Positions 39,615 through 48,245 of a stretch of 64,000 nucleotides of DNA are shown here, one piece after another. The notes beneath the pieces are model-generated. The model ran no database searches, was not told where the DNA came from, and saw only the letters and a program-made list of their open reading frames with translations. How positions within the stretch are numbered: the first letter of the stretch is position 1; each line of letters starts with the position of its first letter. A program made the translations under genes and the position numbers. The DNA is taken from the NCBI RefSeq assembly GCF_004365875.1, contig NZ_SODF01000004.1:186001-250000 (forward strand). The letters are read 5' to 3'. The DNA comes from Kribbella kalugense (GTDB lineage: Bacteria > Actinomycetota > Actinomycetes > Propionibacteriales > Kribbellaceae).

Positions 39615-40337
39615 TCATTGGGTGGCTTCCGAGATCCGGCCGCGGAACGCGCGGACGACGTTCGGGTCGCCGACGCTCTGGATCGAATCCTCGCCCACCC
39701 GGCCCCACAGCCACAGGTAGATCGGCGCCGGGTCACCGAAGATCTCCGCCGCCGTGTCGCCCTCGGCGCCCTGCTGTACGTCGACAGTCGTGGCGTCGGC
39801 GCGGATCGTCCAGGACCGGCCGAGCGAGGTGATGCGGATCGTGGCGTCGATCGGGAACTCGGTGTCGCCCTCCTCCCACCACGGGCCGCCGAGGGTCGGG
39901 TACAGCACCTCGTCGATACCGTCGAGCGCCAGCTCGGGGTCGATCGGCGTGATCACGTCATGAGCCTGCTCGACGTCGATGCGGTGGACGAGGCTCTCGT
40001 GTGCCATCCGCCGGTACCAGAACGCGGAGGTCGAGTCGCGCGGGTCGAACGTCCATGTCTGCGTCTCGGTCCCCGCCGCCTCCAGCGCGGCGACGAGTGC
40101 GGTCCGCGCTTCGTCGTACCACTGGAGGGTTTCCCGGCCGGAGGACTCCGGCGGCCACGGGTCGGGACGGGCGCCGAGCTTCAGCACCTCGACCTTGTGG
40201 TCGTAGACCTGCGCGACATGGCGGACGACGTCGTCCACGGTCCAGCCCGGACAGCTGGGCACGGGCGCGTCGAGCCCCATCCGCGCCACCTCACCCAGCC
40301 GCGCGCTCTCGCCCTTCACGTGCTCCAGAAATCTCAT
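39615..40337 (-). CDS. MDMPI-fold (maleylpyruvate isomerase N-terminal domain) protein
   Basis: A 240-residue DinB/MDMPI-type protein, a family that includes mycothiol-dependent isomerases and transferases of actinobacteria. The N-terminal helical bundle has VPSCPGWTVDDVVRHVAQVY and HESLVHRIDVEQA; the His and Glu/His positions are the usual metal ligands. The C-terminal part (ATIRITSLGRSWTIR, YLWLWGR) is the accompanying SCP2-like domain. The substrate is unknown. It is separated from the DGPF gene by 76 bp. Confidence 0.82.
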   Translation of the reverse strand: MRFLEHVKGESARLGEVARMGLDAPVPSCPGWTVDDVVRHVAQVYDHKVEVLKLGARPDPWPPESSGRETLQWYDEARTALVAALEAAGTETQTWTFDPRDSTSAFWYRRMAHESLVHRIDVEQAHDVITPIDPELALDGIDEVLYPTLGGPWWEEGDTEFPIDATIRITSLGRSWTIRADATTVDVQQGAEGDTAAEIFGDPAPIYLWLWGRVGEDSIQSVGDPNVVRAFRGRISEATQ

Positions 40338-40368
40338 GCACGCACCTTGTCAGATCCTTGGGACAGTT

Positions 40369-40815
40369 TCAGATACTGCGGGCCTTGAGCGCCTCCTCCC
40401 AGTTCGCGGTCTCCGATGAACTGATCTCGACCACCCGCTGGGTCAGCACCTTGCCGGCGTCCTCGGCGGTCGCGTACTGCCCGGCGCGCTGGACGTACAG
40501 CCACGCCTCGTTGCGCAGGTCTTCGGCGGTACGTCGGTAGGTCGGATAAGAGTCCTTGAACCCGAACAGCGTCCGGATTCCTTCGGCCAGCGCGATCACG
40601 CCGCCGAGCGAGGGCGCCGCCCATCTGGGTACGTCGAAGGCGACCGAGATCGCGATCAGCAGGGCGGCGACGAGCTGTATGACTCCGAGGCTGCGGTAGG
40701 CGAGACGGGCCCAGTTGGCCTGCCGGTTGTACCAGCGGAATCTGAGGCTGATCAGTTGCTCGGCCGGGGCGTCGGTTCCGAGGGCGGGGAAGTCCGAATC
40801 TCTGAGTTTCGACAT
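40369..40815 (-). CDS. DUF4231 / SLATT-like two-TM protein
   Basis: A 148-residue membrane protein. LISLRFRWYNRQANWARLAY is followed by two membrane helices (GVIQLVAALLIAISVAF and AAPSLGGVIALAEGIRTLF) and a cytoplasmic helix (YRRTAEDLRNEAWLYVQRAG). It belongs to DUF4231, related to SLATT membrane proteins that serve as effectors in some nucleotide-signalling defence systems. No SMODS or SLOG partner is seen nearby, so a defence role is not supported here. Confidence 0.78.
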   Translation of the reverse strand: MSKLRDSDFPALGTDAPAEQLISLRFRWYNRQANWARLAYRSLGVIQLVAALLIAISVAFDVPRWAAPSLGGVIALAEGIRTLFGFKDSYPTYRRTAEDLRNEAWLYVQRAGQYATAEDAGKVLTQRVVEISSSETANWEEALKARSI

Positions 40816-40834
40816 GGTCTGCCTAGTGTCGGGC

Positions 40835-40840
40835 TAATCT
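40835..40840 (+). promoter_or_regulatory. -10 element TAATCT for the MarR gene
   Basis: TAATCT ends 7 nt before the ATG at 40848 with no ribosome site between, so transcription should start at the A of ATG (leaderless). Confidence 0.5.
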
Positions 40841-40847
40841 TCGGCCC

Positions 40848-41351
40848 ATGGCGAGGAAGAGCGCGTTGCCGTTCGATCCGATCGACGAGGCGTCCCGGCA
40901 GTGGGGGCGGCGGTGGGGTGCGGTCGAGCAGATGCGGGCCGTGACGTCGCTGATGCGGGCGCAGCAGATCGTGATCAACGAGCTGGACGAGATCCTCCGC
41001 AAGCACGGGCTGACGTTCGCGCGGTTCGAGGCGCTGGTGCTACTGACGTTCTCCCGGCGCGGGTCGTTGCCGCTCGGGAAGATGGGCGAGCGGCTGCAGG
41101 TGCACCCGACGTCGGTGACGTCGATCGTCCGCCGGCTCGAGGCGGCCGGACTGGTCACCCGTACGCCGCACCCTGACGACGGCCGGGCGATCCTGTGCGA
41201 GATCACCCAAGAGGGCCGTGACCTGGTCGAACGCGCCACTGCCGACCTGGTCGCCGCGGACTTCGCCGTCTCCGGCCTCACCGATGAGCAGCTCAAGATG
41301 CTCTGGACCGTGCTCGAACCGCTGCGCCACAACGCCGGAGACTTCGCCTGA
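40848..41351 (+). CDS. MarR-family transcriptional regulator
   Basis: A 167-residue winged-helix regulator. The recognition region is LPLGKMGERLQVHPTSVTSI followed by the wing TPHPDDGRAILCEITQEG. The N-terminal dimerisation helices begin DEASRQWGRRWG. Leaderless start at 40848. It is divergent from the DUF4231 gene (32 bp) and upstream of the peptide operon; which genes it controls is unknown. A MarR gene at the corresponding place is also known near icmA in Streptomyces (from memory). Confidence 0.9.
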   Translation: MARKSALPFDPIDEASRQWGRRWGAVEQMRAVTSLMRAQQIVINELDEILRKHGLTFARFEALVLLTFSRRGSLPLGKMGERLQVHPTSVTSIVRRLEAAGLVTRTPHPDDGRAILCEITQEGRDLVERATADLVAADFAVSGLTDEQLKMLWTVLEPLRHNAGDFA

Positions 41352-41508
41352 GCTCACTGCTGAGCCTGGGAGTCGTGTTACGTCCACGCTAAAAGTTCAT
41401 TTCCTACTGAAACTTCCCAAGGTTCCCTATTGCGCTACATGCTCCCGCCGTCCAGGATCGGGAGACAGTCGGCCCACCCTGCGGGCCGCGACGTAGCTGG
41501 AGGACCCC

Positions 41509-43107
41509 ATGAAGCGTGCTGCCGCCGCTCTCCTCGCCGGCACCCTGGCTGGATCCATTGTCCTGGCAGGCTGTTCCGGAGGCGGCTCCGGTGGATCCGC
41601 CGACGGCGGGACCAAGTCTGTCTCGTACGCCGTCTCCGACCCGGTGACCCTGAACCCGGGCCGCCAGACGATCGCCTTCGCCCAGATCAAGGAACTGTTC
41701 TCGAGCCTCACCTTCATCAAGAGCGACGGCTCGCTGACCTACCTGAACGCCGAGTCGGTGAAGTCCACCGACGCCGTGCACTGGACCATCAAGCTCCGCC
41801 CGAACTGGACGTTCCACAACGGCGAGAAGGTCACCGCCGAGAGCTACGTCAAGGCGTGGGACACGGTCGCCTACGGCCCGAACGCCTGGGAGAACAGCGG
41901 CCAGCTGGTCAACATCGCCGGGTACGACGCGCTCAATCCGGCCAAGGGCAAGCCCACGACCACCAAGCTCTCCGGGCTGAAGGTGGTCGACGACCTCACC
42001 TTCACGGTGACGCTGAAGAGTGCGGACGGTCAGTTCCCGACCCAGTTGTCCCAGGCGCAGTCCGGGTTCTTCCCGATGCCGGAGGCGGCGTACAAGGACC
42101 TCGAAGGGTTCGCGAAGAAGCCGATCGGCAACGGGCCGTTCGAGATGGTCGACGCGTACACCGAGAACGAGCCGATGACGGTCAAGCGGTACGACGCCTA
42201 CCAGGGTCCGAAGCCGACCGTCGACGAGATCGTCTTCAAGCCGTACACCGACATGACCACGGCGTACACCGACGTACAGGCCGGTAGTACCGACATCCTG
42301 TTCGTGCCCGCGTCCCGGATGGCGCAGGTGAAGAAGGACTTCGGCGACCGCGCGTATGTCTTCCAGGGCCTCGGCATGAACTATCTCGGCCTGCCCTTGT
42401 GGGACAAGCGGTACCAGGACATCCGGGTCCGGCAGGCGATCTCGATGGCGATCGACCGGCAGGCCGTCAGCAACGTGATCTACGGCGGCATCTGGGAGCC
42501 CGCGACCGCGCTCACCCCGCCGGGCGAGCCGGGGACGCCGGTCGGTCTCTGCGGCGACCTCTGCAAGTTCAACCCGACCAAGGCCAAGCAGCTCCTCGCC
42601 GAGGCCGGTGGCTTCACCGGCAAGATGGAGATCCGCTATCCGGGCGGCTCCGGTCTGGACGATCTCTACAACGCCTACGCCAACCAGCTCCGGCAGAACC
42701 TCGGGATCAAGGACGTCACCGCGACGCCGACCACCGACTTCCCGGAGTTCCAGAAGCTGCGCAACGACAAGAACCTGAGCGGCCCGTACTTCTCCCGCTG
42801 GGGCGCCCTCTACGCCAGCCAGCAGAACACGCTGCGGTCCTTCTACACCAAGGCGGGTGGCTGCGTGAACTGCATCCCCTACTACACCCCGCAGATCGAG
42901 CAGCTGATCGCCAAGGCGGATGCCGAGGTCGACCCGCAGAAGGCGATCCAGGGGTACGTCGACGTACAGAAGGCGATCCTGAAGGACTTCCCGGCGCCGC
43001 CGATGTTCTTCGAGAAGTACGCGTACGCGACCTCGGACCGGATCGCCAAGCTGGCCGAAGGTGCGGGCAGCCTCGAACTCGAGAACACCACCCTGGCGGA
43101 CAGTTGA
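41509..43107 (+). CDS. Oligopeptide ABC transporter substrate-binding lipoprotein
   Basis: An SBP_bac_5 (OppA/DppA-class) binding protein of 532 residues. A lipoprotein signal ends at the lipobox VLAGC (about residue 22), followed by a Gly/Ser linker. Typical segments are LTFIKSDGSLTYLNAESV, WTIKLRPNWTFHNGEKV and IRVRQAISMAIDR. The ligand is a peptide or similar. It is the first of seven overlapping genes, and shares one base with the M14 peptidase start (TGATG). The 157-bp upstream gap (41352-41508) has an AAGTTC...GAAACTT near-dyad but no certain promoter. Confidence 0.94.
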   Translation: MKRAAAALLAGTLAGSIVLAGCSGGGSGGSADGGTKSVSYAVSDPVTLNPGRQTIAFAQIKELFSSLTFIKSDGSLTYLNAESVKSTDAVHWTIKLRPNWTFHNGEKVTAESYVKAWDTVAYGPNAWENSGQLVNIAGYDALNPAKGKPTTTKLSGLKVVDDLTFTVTLKSADGQFPTQLSQAQSGFFPMPEAAYKDLEGFAKKPIGNGPFEMVDAYTENEPMTVKRYDAYQGPKPTVDEIVFKPYTDMTTAYTDVQAGSTDILFVPASRMAQVKKDFGDRAYVFQGLGMNYLGLPLWDKRYQDIRVRQAISMAIDRQAVSNVIYGGIWEPATALTPPGEPGTPVGLCGDLCKFNPTKAKQLLAEAGGFTGKMEIRYPGGSGLDDLYNAYANQLRQNLGIKDVTATPTTDFPEFQKLRNDKNLSGPYFSRWGALYASQQNTLRSFYTKAGGCVNCIPYYTPQIEQLIAKADAEVDPQKAIQGYVDVQKAILKDFPAPPMFFEKYAYATSDRIAKLAEGAGSLELENTTLADS

Positions 43108-44483
43108 TGGCGGCAACGAACGACGGCCTGCTCCAGGCGATCCTGGAGCGGGCCCACCGCGTCCCCGACCTCGCCCATTTCCCAGGCGTCGACGAGATCA
43201 CCCAGCGCCTCGACGACCTCGCCGGCAAGCACCCGGACCTGATCACCAGCAGAAGGATCGGTACGTCGCGACTCGGCGACCCGATCACCATGTACTCGAT
43301 CGGCACCGGCCCCGACGAGGCCCTCGTGTACGCCGGTGTGCACCCGAACGAACCGATCGGCTTCTGGACCGCGATCCGGCTGGCCGAGGACCTGTGCGCC
43401 GACGAGCAGCTCCGGACCGGGTGCCGCTGGAACATCATCGGCTGCATCGACCCCGACGGCACCCGGCTGAACGAGGGCTGGTTCGACGGCCCGTTCAACC
43501 GCGTGCACTGCCTCGAACACTTCTACCGCCCGGCCCCGGGCGAGCAGGTCGAATGGTCGTTCCCGTTCCAGTACAAGACGGCGTACTTCGATCAGGTGAT
43601 GCCGGAGGCGTTCGCGCTGATGCGGGTGATCGACGAGCTGAAGCCGACGATCGCAGTCTCGCTGCACAACACCGAACTCGGCGGCGTGTACTACTACCTC
43701 ACCAAGGAGCTCGACGGCCTCGTCGACGAGCTGCACGCGATCGCCGCGTCCTTCGAGCTTCCGCTCGAGCTCGGTGAGGCCGAGACTCCGGCTGCCCGGC
43801 CGATCGGTCCCGCGGTCTACGAGATGATCTCGGCCAAGGCGACGTACGACTATGCCGAGAGCCTCGGGATGACGCCGTACTCGTCGTCGGGTGGGTCGTC
43901 GGCGGAGTACGCCGAACGGCACGGGACGGTCAGCCTGGTCGCCGAGCTGCCGTACTGGACGCATCCTGCGAACGACGATCAGACCCCGAGCGATACGCCG
44001 TACGGCGAGCTGCTGGCCGAGATGGCCGATGCCCTGGGCAAGGACATCGAGGTGATGGTGGAGATCTTCGAGAGCGCCCGCCCGTATCTGTCCGACGATT
44101 CTCAGCTGGTCCGTGCGACCGCCGCTTTCCTTCCGTACTTGAGTAAACGGCCCGAACGTGACCGACTCCGGGCCGAGAAGGAAGACCCGGCGCGAATCGC
44201 GACGGTCGCGGAGAAGTTCGGGCTCACCGACATGCACCGGTCCCACCGGCTCCGGTTCGGCGGGATGTTGCTGCGGGCAATCGAAGGCGAGATCGGGCGC
44301 GGTAGCGCGGCCGCCGCGTTGCACCCGTTGGCCCAGCGGATGCGGTCGTTCTACCGCGAGTGGCAGGACGAGGCCGTCACCCTCGATCACGAGCTGCACA
44401 CCGTTCCGATCAAGGATCTGGTCGGCGTCCAGTACGCCGCAACCCTCGCCCTGCTGGACGCCGTACGGCGAGAGGCGGGCTGA
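43107..44483 (+). CDS. M14-family zinc carboxypeptidase
   Basis: A 458-residue cytoplasmic metallopeptidase of the carboxypeptidase A fold. Zinc ligands are seen: HPNE (His79, Glu82) in AGVHPNEPIG and the His of SLHNTELGG near residue 190. The catalytic Glu is in VAELPYW near residue 290. The M14 family includes MpaA, which cuts the gamma-D-Glu-Dap bond of murein peptides. The ~160-residue C-terminal helical part is extra. No signal peptide, so it acts on imported peptides. It sits between the binding protein and the permeases of the same operon, strong context for processing the transported ligand. Confidence 0.88.
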   Translation: MAATNDGLLQAILERAHRVPDLAHFPGVDEITQRLDDLAGKHPDLITSRRIGTSRLGDPITMYSIGTGPDEALVYAGVHPNEPIGFWTAIRLAEDLCADEQLRTGCRWNIIGCIDPDGTRLNEGWFDGPFNRVHCLEHFYRPAPGEQVEWSFPFQYKTAYFDQVMPEAFALMRVIDELKPTIAVSLHNTELGGVYYYLTKELDGLVDELHAIAASFELPLELGEAETPAARPIGPAVYEMISAKATYDYAESLGMTPYSSSGGSSAEYAERHGTVSLVAELPYWTHPANDDQTPSDTPYGELLAEMADALGKDIEVMVEIFESARPYLSDDSQLVRATAAFLPYLSKRPERDRLRAEKEDPARIATVAEKFGLTDMHRSHRLRFGGMLLRAIEGEIGRGSAAAALHPLAQRMRSFYREWQDEAVTLDHELHTVPIKDLVGVQYAATLALLDAVRREAG

Positions 44484-45409
44484 TGTTGCGCTTCACAATC
44501 CGGCGGCTGATCGAGCTCGTGCTGGTGTTCTTCGGGGTGACGTTCGCGATCTACGCGGCGGTGTTCGCGCTGCCCGGTGATCCGATCTCCAGTCTCGGTG
44601 GCGATCAGCCGTTGTCGCCGGCCGTGGTCGAACGGATCCGGGATCTCTATCACCTGAACGATCCGCTGTGGTCGCAGTACCTGCGCTACCTCGGTCACCT
44701 GCTGACCGGCGACCTCGGTGTCGACTTCCGCGGCCGGTCGGTGGCCGAGCGTCTGGCCGCCCGGTGGCCGGTGACGATCCGGCTGGCGCTGACGGCCTGG
44801 GTGATCCAGGTCGTGATCGGCGTCGGTCTCGGCCTGGTCGCTGGGCTGCGGAAGAACACCTGGATCGACCGCGGCGTGCTGATCCTGACGATCCTGATCG
44901 CGTCGGTGCCGATCTTTGTGATGGCGGTGACGGCGCAGCTGGTGTTCGGAGTGAAGCTGTCACTGCTGCCGATCGCCGGCGTCAGCGACGGCTGGCCGGT
45001 GTCTTACTTGCTACCGGCAACGGTTCTGGCGATCTACGGTCTGGCCGCGGTGGCTCGGCTGACCCGGGGCAGCGTGATCGACACGATGAGCTCGGACTTC
45101 GTCCGCGCGCTGTGGGCGAAAGGGCTCAGCAGGCGTCGCGTGATCGGCGTACACGTACTGCGGAACTCGTCGATCCCGGTGCTGACGTACCTCGCGATCG
45201 ACCTCGGCGCGTTGCTGGGTGGAGCCGTGGTGACGGAAGGGATCTTCAACCTGCCCGGGGTCGGTCAGCTGCTGTTCGAGTCGATCCGGGTGCACGAAGG
45301 GCCGACGGTGGTGGGGATCGCGACCGCGCTGATCCTGATCTTCCTGATCACCAGCGTGATCGTCGACCTGCTCAACTCCCTCCTCGACCCGAGGATCCGC
45401 CATGACTGA
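44483..45409 (+). CDS. Peptide ABC transporter permease (DppB class)
   Basis: A 308-residue permease with six membrane segments, starting LRFTIRRLIELVLVFFGVTF. ALPGDPISSLGG is typical of DppB/OppB, and the EAA-type loop lies around LWAKGLSRRRVIGVHVLRNS. The ATG shares a base with the M14 stop. It overlaps the next permease by 8 bp. Confidence 0.94.
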   Translation: MLRFTIRRLIELVLVFFGVTFAIYAAVFALPGDPISSLGGDQPLSPAVVERIRDLYHLNDPLWSQYLRYLGHLLTGDLGVDFRGRSVAERLAARWPVTIRLALTAWVIQVVIGVGLGLVAGLRKNTWIDRGVLILTILIASVPIFVMAVTAQLVFGVKLSLLPIAGVSDGWPVSYLLPATVLAIYGLAAVARLTRGSVIDTMSSDFVRALWAKGLSRRRVIGVHVLRNSSIPVLTYLAIDLGALLGGAVVTEGIFNLPGVGQLLFESIRVHEGPTVVGIATALILIFLITSVIVDLLNSLLDPRIRHD

Positions 45410-46283
45410 TCAGGTACTTGCGCAAACCGTCGACGAGGATGTGCTGGCCGGGCGCGGTGTCTGGGCCACGGTCCGCCGCCGGGTGCTCTTCTGGCTTCCG
45501 CTCGGCGTCCTCGTCGTACTCGTGCTGATGGCTGTCTTCCCGCAGCTCTTCACCAGCACCGATCCGCGCGCCTGCGACATCTCCGCCAGCGCGCGCCCGT
45601 CCTCGCCCGGACACCCATTCGGCGAGGACCTGCAGGGCTGCGACATCTACGCGAACGTCGTCCACGGCGCCCGCGCGTCCCTGTCGGTCGGCCTGGTCTG
45701 CACTCTGATCGCCCTCGTGATCGCCGTACTCGTGGGAACTATCGCCGGGTACGTCGGCGGCTGGGCGGACTCGGTCCTGGCCCGGCTGACCGATGTGTTC
45801 CTCGGATTCCCGTTCCTGCTCGGCGCGATCGTCGTACTGAACAGCCTGGGCAAGCGGTCGGTGCTGTCGGTCTCGCTGGTACTCGCGGTGTTCTCCTGGC
45901 CGACGCTGGCCCGGATGGTGCGTACGACGGTCCGCGCGACCAGGGACGCGGAGTACGTCCAGGCCGCGAAGGCGATGGGCTTCCCGATCCGGCGGATCCT
46001 CACGCACTACGTGCTGCCGAACGCGATCGGCCCGGTGCTCGCGGTCGCGACGCTGACCGTCGGCGGCGTGATCGTCGCCGAGTCGACACTGACCTTCCTC
46101 GGCCTCGGCCTGCGCGCACCGTCGATCTCCTGGGGCCTGCAACTTGCCACCGCACAGTCGCGATTCCAGCAGGCACCGCACACACTGATCTATCCGGGGA
46201 TCTTCCTCGCCGCGACGGTACTGAGCCTGATCACCCTCGGCGACGTACTCCGCGACGCGGTGAACCCGAAGGGACGCTCCTGA
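45402..46283 (+). CDS. Peptide ABC transporter permease (DppC class)
   Basis: A 293-residue permease: an N-terminal cytoplasmic stretch, then FWLPLGVLVVLVLMAVFPQL, HPFGEDLQGCDIYANVVHGA (DppC-type) and the EAA loop YVQAAKAMGFPIRRILTHYV. It forms the transporter channel with the DppB-class subunit. The ATG lies 8 bp before the upstream stop. Confidence 0.94.
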   Translation: MTDQVLAQTVDEDVLAGRGVWATVRRRVLFWLPLGVLVVLVLMAVFPQLFTSTDPRACDISASARPSSPGHPFGEDLQGCDIYANVVHGARASLSVGLVCTLIALVIAVLVGTIAGYVGGWADSVLARLTDVFLGFPFLLGAIVVLNSLGKRSVLSVSLVLAVFSWPTLARMVRTTVRATRDAEYVQAAKAMGFPIRRILTHYVLPNAIGPVLAVATLTVGGVIVAESTLTFLGLGLRAPSISWGLQLATAQSRFQQAPHTLIYPGIFLAATVLSLITLGDVLRDAVNPKGRS

Positions 46284-46284
46284 A

Positions 46285-47739
46285 ATGACCATCAATCAAA
46301 GAACGGACACCGCCTTGTCCTACGATCTCGAAACCGCCCGCGAAGCAGCGCCTGCGATCCAGAGCTGGCTCGACTACCAACGTCGCTACCTGAGAACCCC
46401 TGGGGTGCAGGCTGCGATCCGGGTCGGTGACGAACTGGTCTTCTCGACAGCGCTCGGCCACAGCGACGAGGTGGCCGGGACGCCGCTGCGGACGGACCAC
46501 CTGTTCCGGATCGCGTCGCACAGCAAGACCTTCACCGCGACCTCGATTCTGCAGCTCGTCGAGCAGGGCAAGGTCCGCCTGGACGACCCGATCGACACCC
46601 ACGTCCCCGAACTCGCCGGCAGCGACCTCGCGTCGGTCACCGTGCGCGAGTTGCTCGGTCACCAGGGCGGTGTGATCCGCGACGGCGTCGACAAGGACTT
46701 CTGGCAGCTGATGGACCCGTTCCCGGACCGGGCCGCGCTGATCGCGTTGTGCCTGTCCGACGGCCAGATCTTCGAGCCCAACGAGTACTTCAAGTACACC
46801 AACGTCGGCTACTCCCTGCTCGGCCTGGTGATCGAGTCCGCGAGCGGATCGTCGTACGGCGACTATGTCGCGGCCAACATCGTCGATCGGCTCGGACTGA
46901 GCAACACCGGCGCGGAGTGGGATCCGGAGCGCGCCGATCAGTTCGCCGGTGGACATACCGGACTGCTCGACGGGAGCGACGTCCGTGAGGTCATCCCGCA
47001 CGTCGACACCCGCTCGATGGCCGCGGCGACCGGATTCTACTCGACCGCCGAGGACATGACGAGGTACGGCGCCGCGCACTACTTCGGAGCCGACGAGTTG
47101 GTGACCGACGCGAGCAAGCGACTGCTGCAGCGCGACGAGAGCCTGGTCAAGCCGCACGGCCAGGAGGTCGGCCGGTACGGGCTCGGGATGATCATCAACA
47201 CGATCGGCGACCGGCGGCTGGTCGGTCACAGCGGCGGGTACCCGGGTCACATCACCCGGACCTTCATCGACCCCGTCGACCAGATCGTCGTCTCGGTGCT
47301 GACCAACTGCATCGGCGGGCCGGCCGAGCAACTGGCGATCGGTGTGGTGAAGCTGCTCAACCTCGCCGCTCAGAACTCGACCGAGCAGGCGGCTAGTGAC
47401 ATCGACCTGCGGAAGTTCTGCGGGACCTTCGCCAACCTGATGGGCGTGCTGAGCATCTCGCTGCTCGGCGGCCGGCTGGTCGCGTTCTTCCCGGCGGCAC
47501 CGGATCCGACCGCGAGCTACGAGGAGCTCCAGGTCGTCGACGAGAACACGCTGGCTGTCGTCCCCGCGCCGGGGTTCGGGTCGATCGGCGAGAAGGTCGA
47601 GTACACCTGGGACGCGGACGGGCAGCCGTCGACGGTCCGGTACGGCGGCAGCACGCGGTGGCCGGTCGAGGAGTTCCGGGCCCGACGGACGGCGCAGATC
47701 GCGGAGGCCGACGTACATCAGTTGGCAAGGAGGCCTTGA
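46285..47739 (+). CDS. Beta-lactamase-fold serine hydrolase (class C / D-peptidase-like)
   Basis: A 484-residue penicillin-binding-protein-like hydrolase. Active-site motifs are intact: SHSKTF (Ser-x-x-Lys near residue 76), YTNVGYS (Tyr-x-Asn near 170) and GHSGGYPG (His-Ser-Gly, near 313). Related proteins are D-aminopeptidases, DD-peptidases and esterases. It lacks a signal peptide, so it is probably cytoplasmic. The last ~130 residues form an extra beta-rich domain, as in DmpB/DAP-type enzymes. In a peptide-import operon with an M14 peptidase, a D-amino-acid peptide substrate is a reasonable inference. Confidence 0.85.
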   Translation: MTINQRTDTALSYDLETAREAAPAIQSWLDYQRRYLRTPGVQAAIRVGDELVFSTALGHSDEVAGTPLRTDHLFRIASHSKTFTATSILQLVEQGKVRLDDPIDTHVPELAGSDLASVTVRELLGHQGGVIRDGVDKDFWQLMDPFPDRAALIALCLSDGQIFEPNEYFKYTNVGYSLLGLVIESASGSSYGDYVAANIVDRLGLSNTGAEWDPERADQFAGGHTGLLDGSDVREVIPHVDTRSMAAATGFYSTAEDMTRYGAAHYFGADELVTDASKRLLQRDESLVKPHGQEVGRYGLGMIINTIGDRRLVGHSGGYPGHITRTFIDPVDQIVVSVLTNCIGGPAEQLAIGVVKLLNLAAQNSTEQAASDIDLRKFCGTFANLMGVLSISLLGGRLVAFFPAAPDPTASYEELQVVDENTLAVVPAPGFGSIGEKVEYTWDADGQPSTVRYGGSTRWPVEEFRARRTAQIAEADVHQLARRP

Positions 47740-48245
47740 TGACCACTGACGACGATGCGTGGGAGGAGGACTCCCGTCGCGCGGACTTCGTCGAACAGTT
47801 CGCCCTGCTGAGAGAGCTGGCCGGCTCACCGCGGATGGAGGGCCGGGTGCTCGGCTATCTGATGGTGAGCAACAAGCCGTACGTGTCGTCGGCCGAACTG
47901 GCCCGGGCGTTGTCGGCCAGCGCCGGATCGATCTCCAGCACCACCCGGCGGCTGATCGACCTCGGGTTCATCGCGCGGCACGCCGTACCAGGCGATCGCA
48001 GTCACTACTTCAAGGTCGACGACGACGTGTGGGGCAGCTTCCTGGCCGGCGAACGCAGGTCGCTGGGCAAGCAGCGGCAGATCTTCGAGGACATGCTCGC
48101 CGAGCTGCCCGAGGGGATGGACGGTCCGCGGAAGCGGCTGCGGAACGCGCGCAACTACATGGAGTGGCTCGCGTCGTACCACCGCAAGATGCTGGCGGAT
48201 TGGGAAGACTACAAGGGCAAACTCGACGCGGAGGAAGGCGAGTGA
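47739..48245 (+). CDS. GbsR/MarR-type transcriptional regulator
   Basis: A 168-residue regulator. The winged helix comprises SPRMEGRVLGYLMVSN, SSAELARALSASAGSISSTT and RLIDLGFIARHAVPGDRSHY, typical of the GbsR branch. A helical C-terminus follows. The ATG at 47739 shares a base with the hydrolase stop and has AAGGAGG upstream. Encoded inside the peptide operon, it probably represses the operon's promoter in response to the ligand. Confidence 0.86.
   Translation: MTTDDDAWEEDSRRADFVEQFALLRELAGSPRMEGRVLGYLMVSNKPYVSSAELARALSASAGSISSTTRRLIDLGFIARHAVPGDRSHYFKVDDDVWGSFLAGERRSLGKQRQIFEDMLAELPEGMDGPRKRLRNARNYMEWLASYHRKMLADWEDYKGKLDAEEGE

Noticed and set aside
40369..40815. A nucleotide-signalling defence system around DUF4231
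   Set aside because: No SMODS, SLOG or nucleotide-cyclase gene is adjacent; a MarR regulator alone does not support it.
41404..43116. 570-codon minus-strand frame opposite the oligopeptide-binding protein
   Set aside because: Antisense shadow of a clear SBP_bac_5 lipoprotein; no domain.
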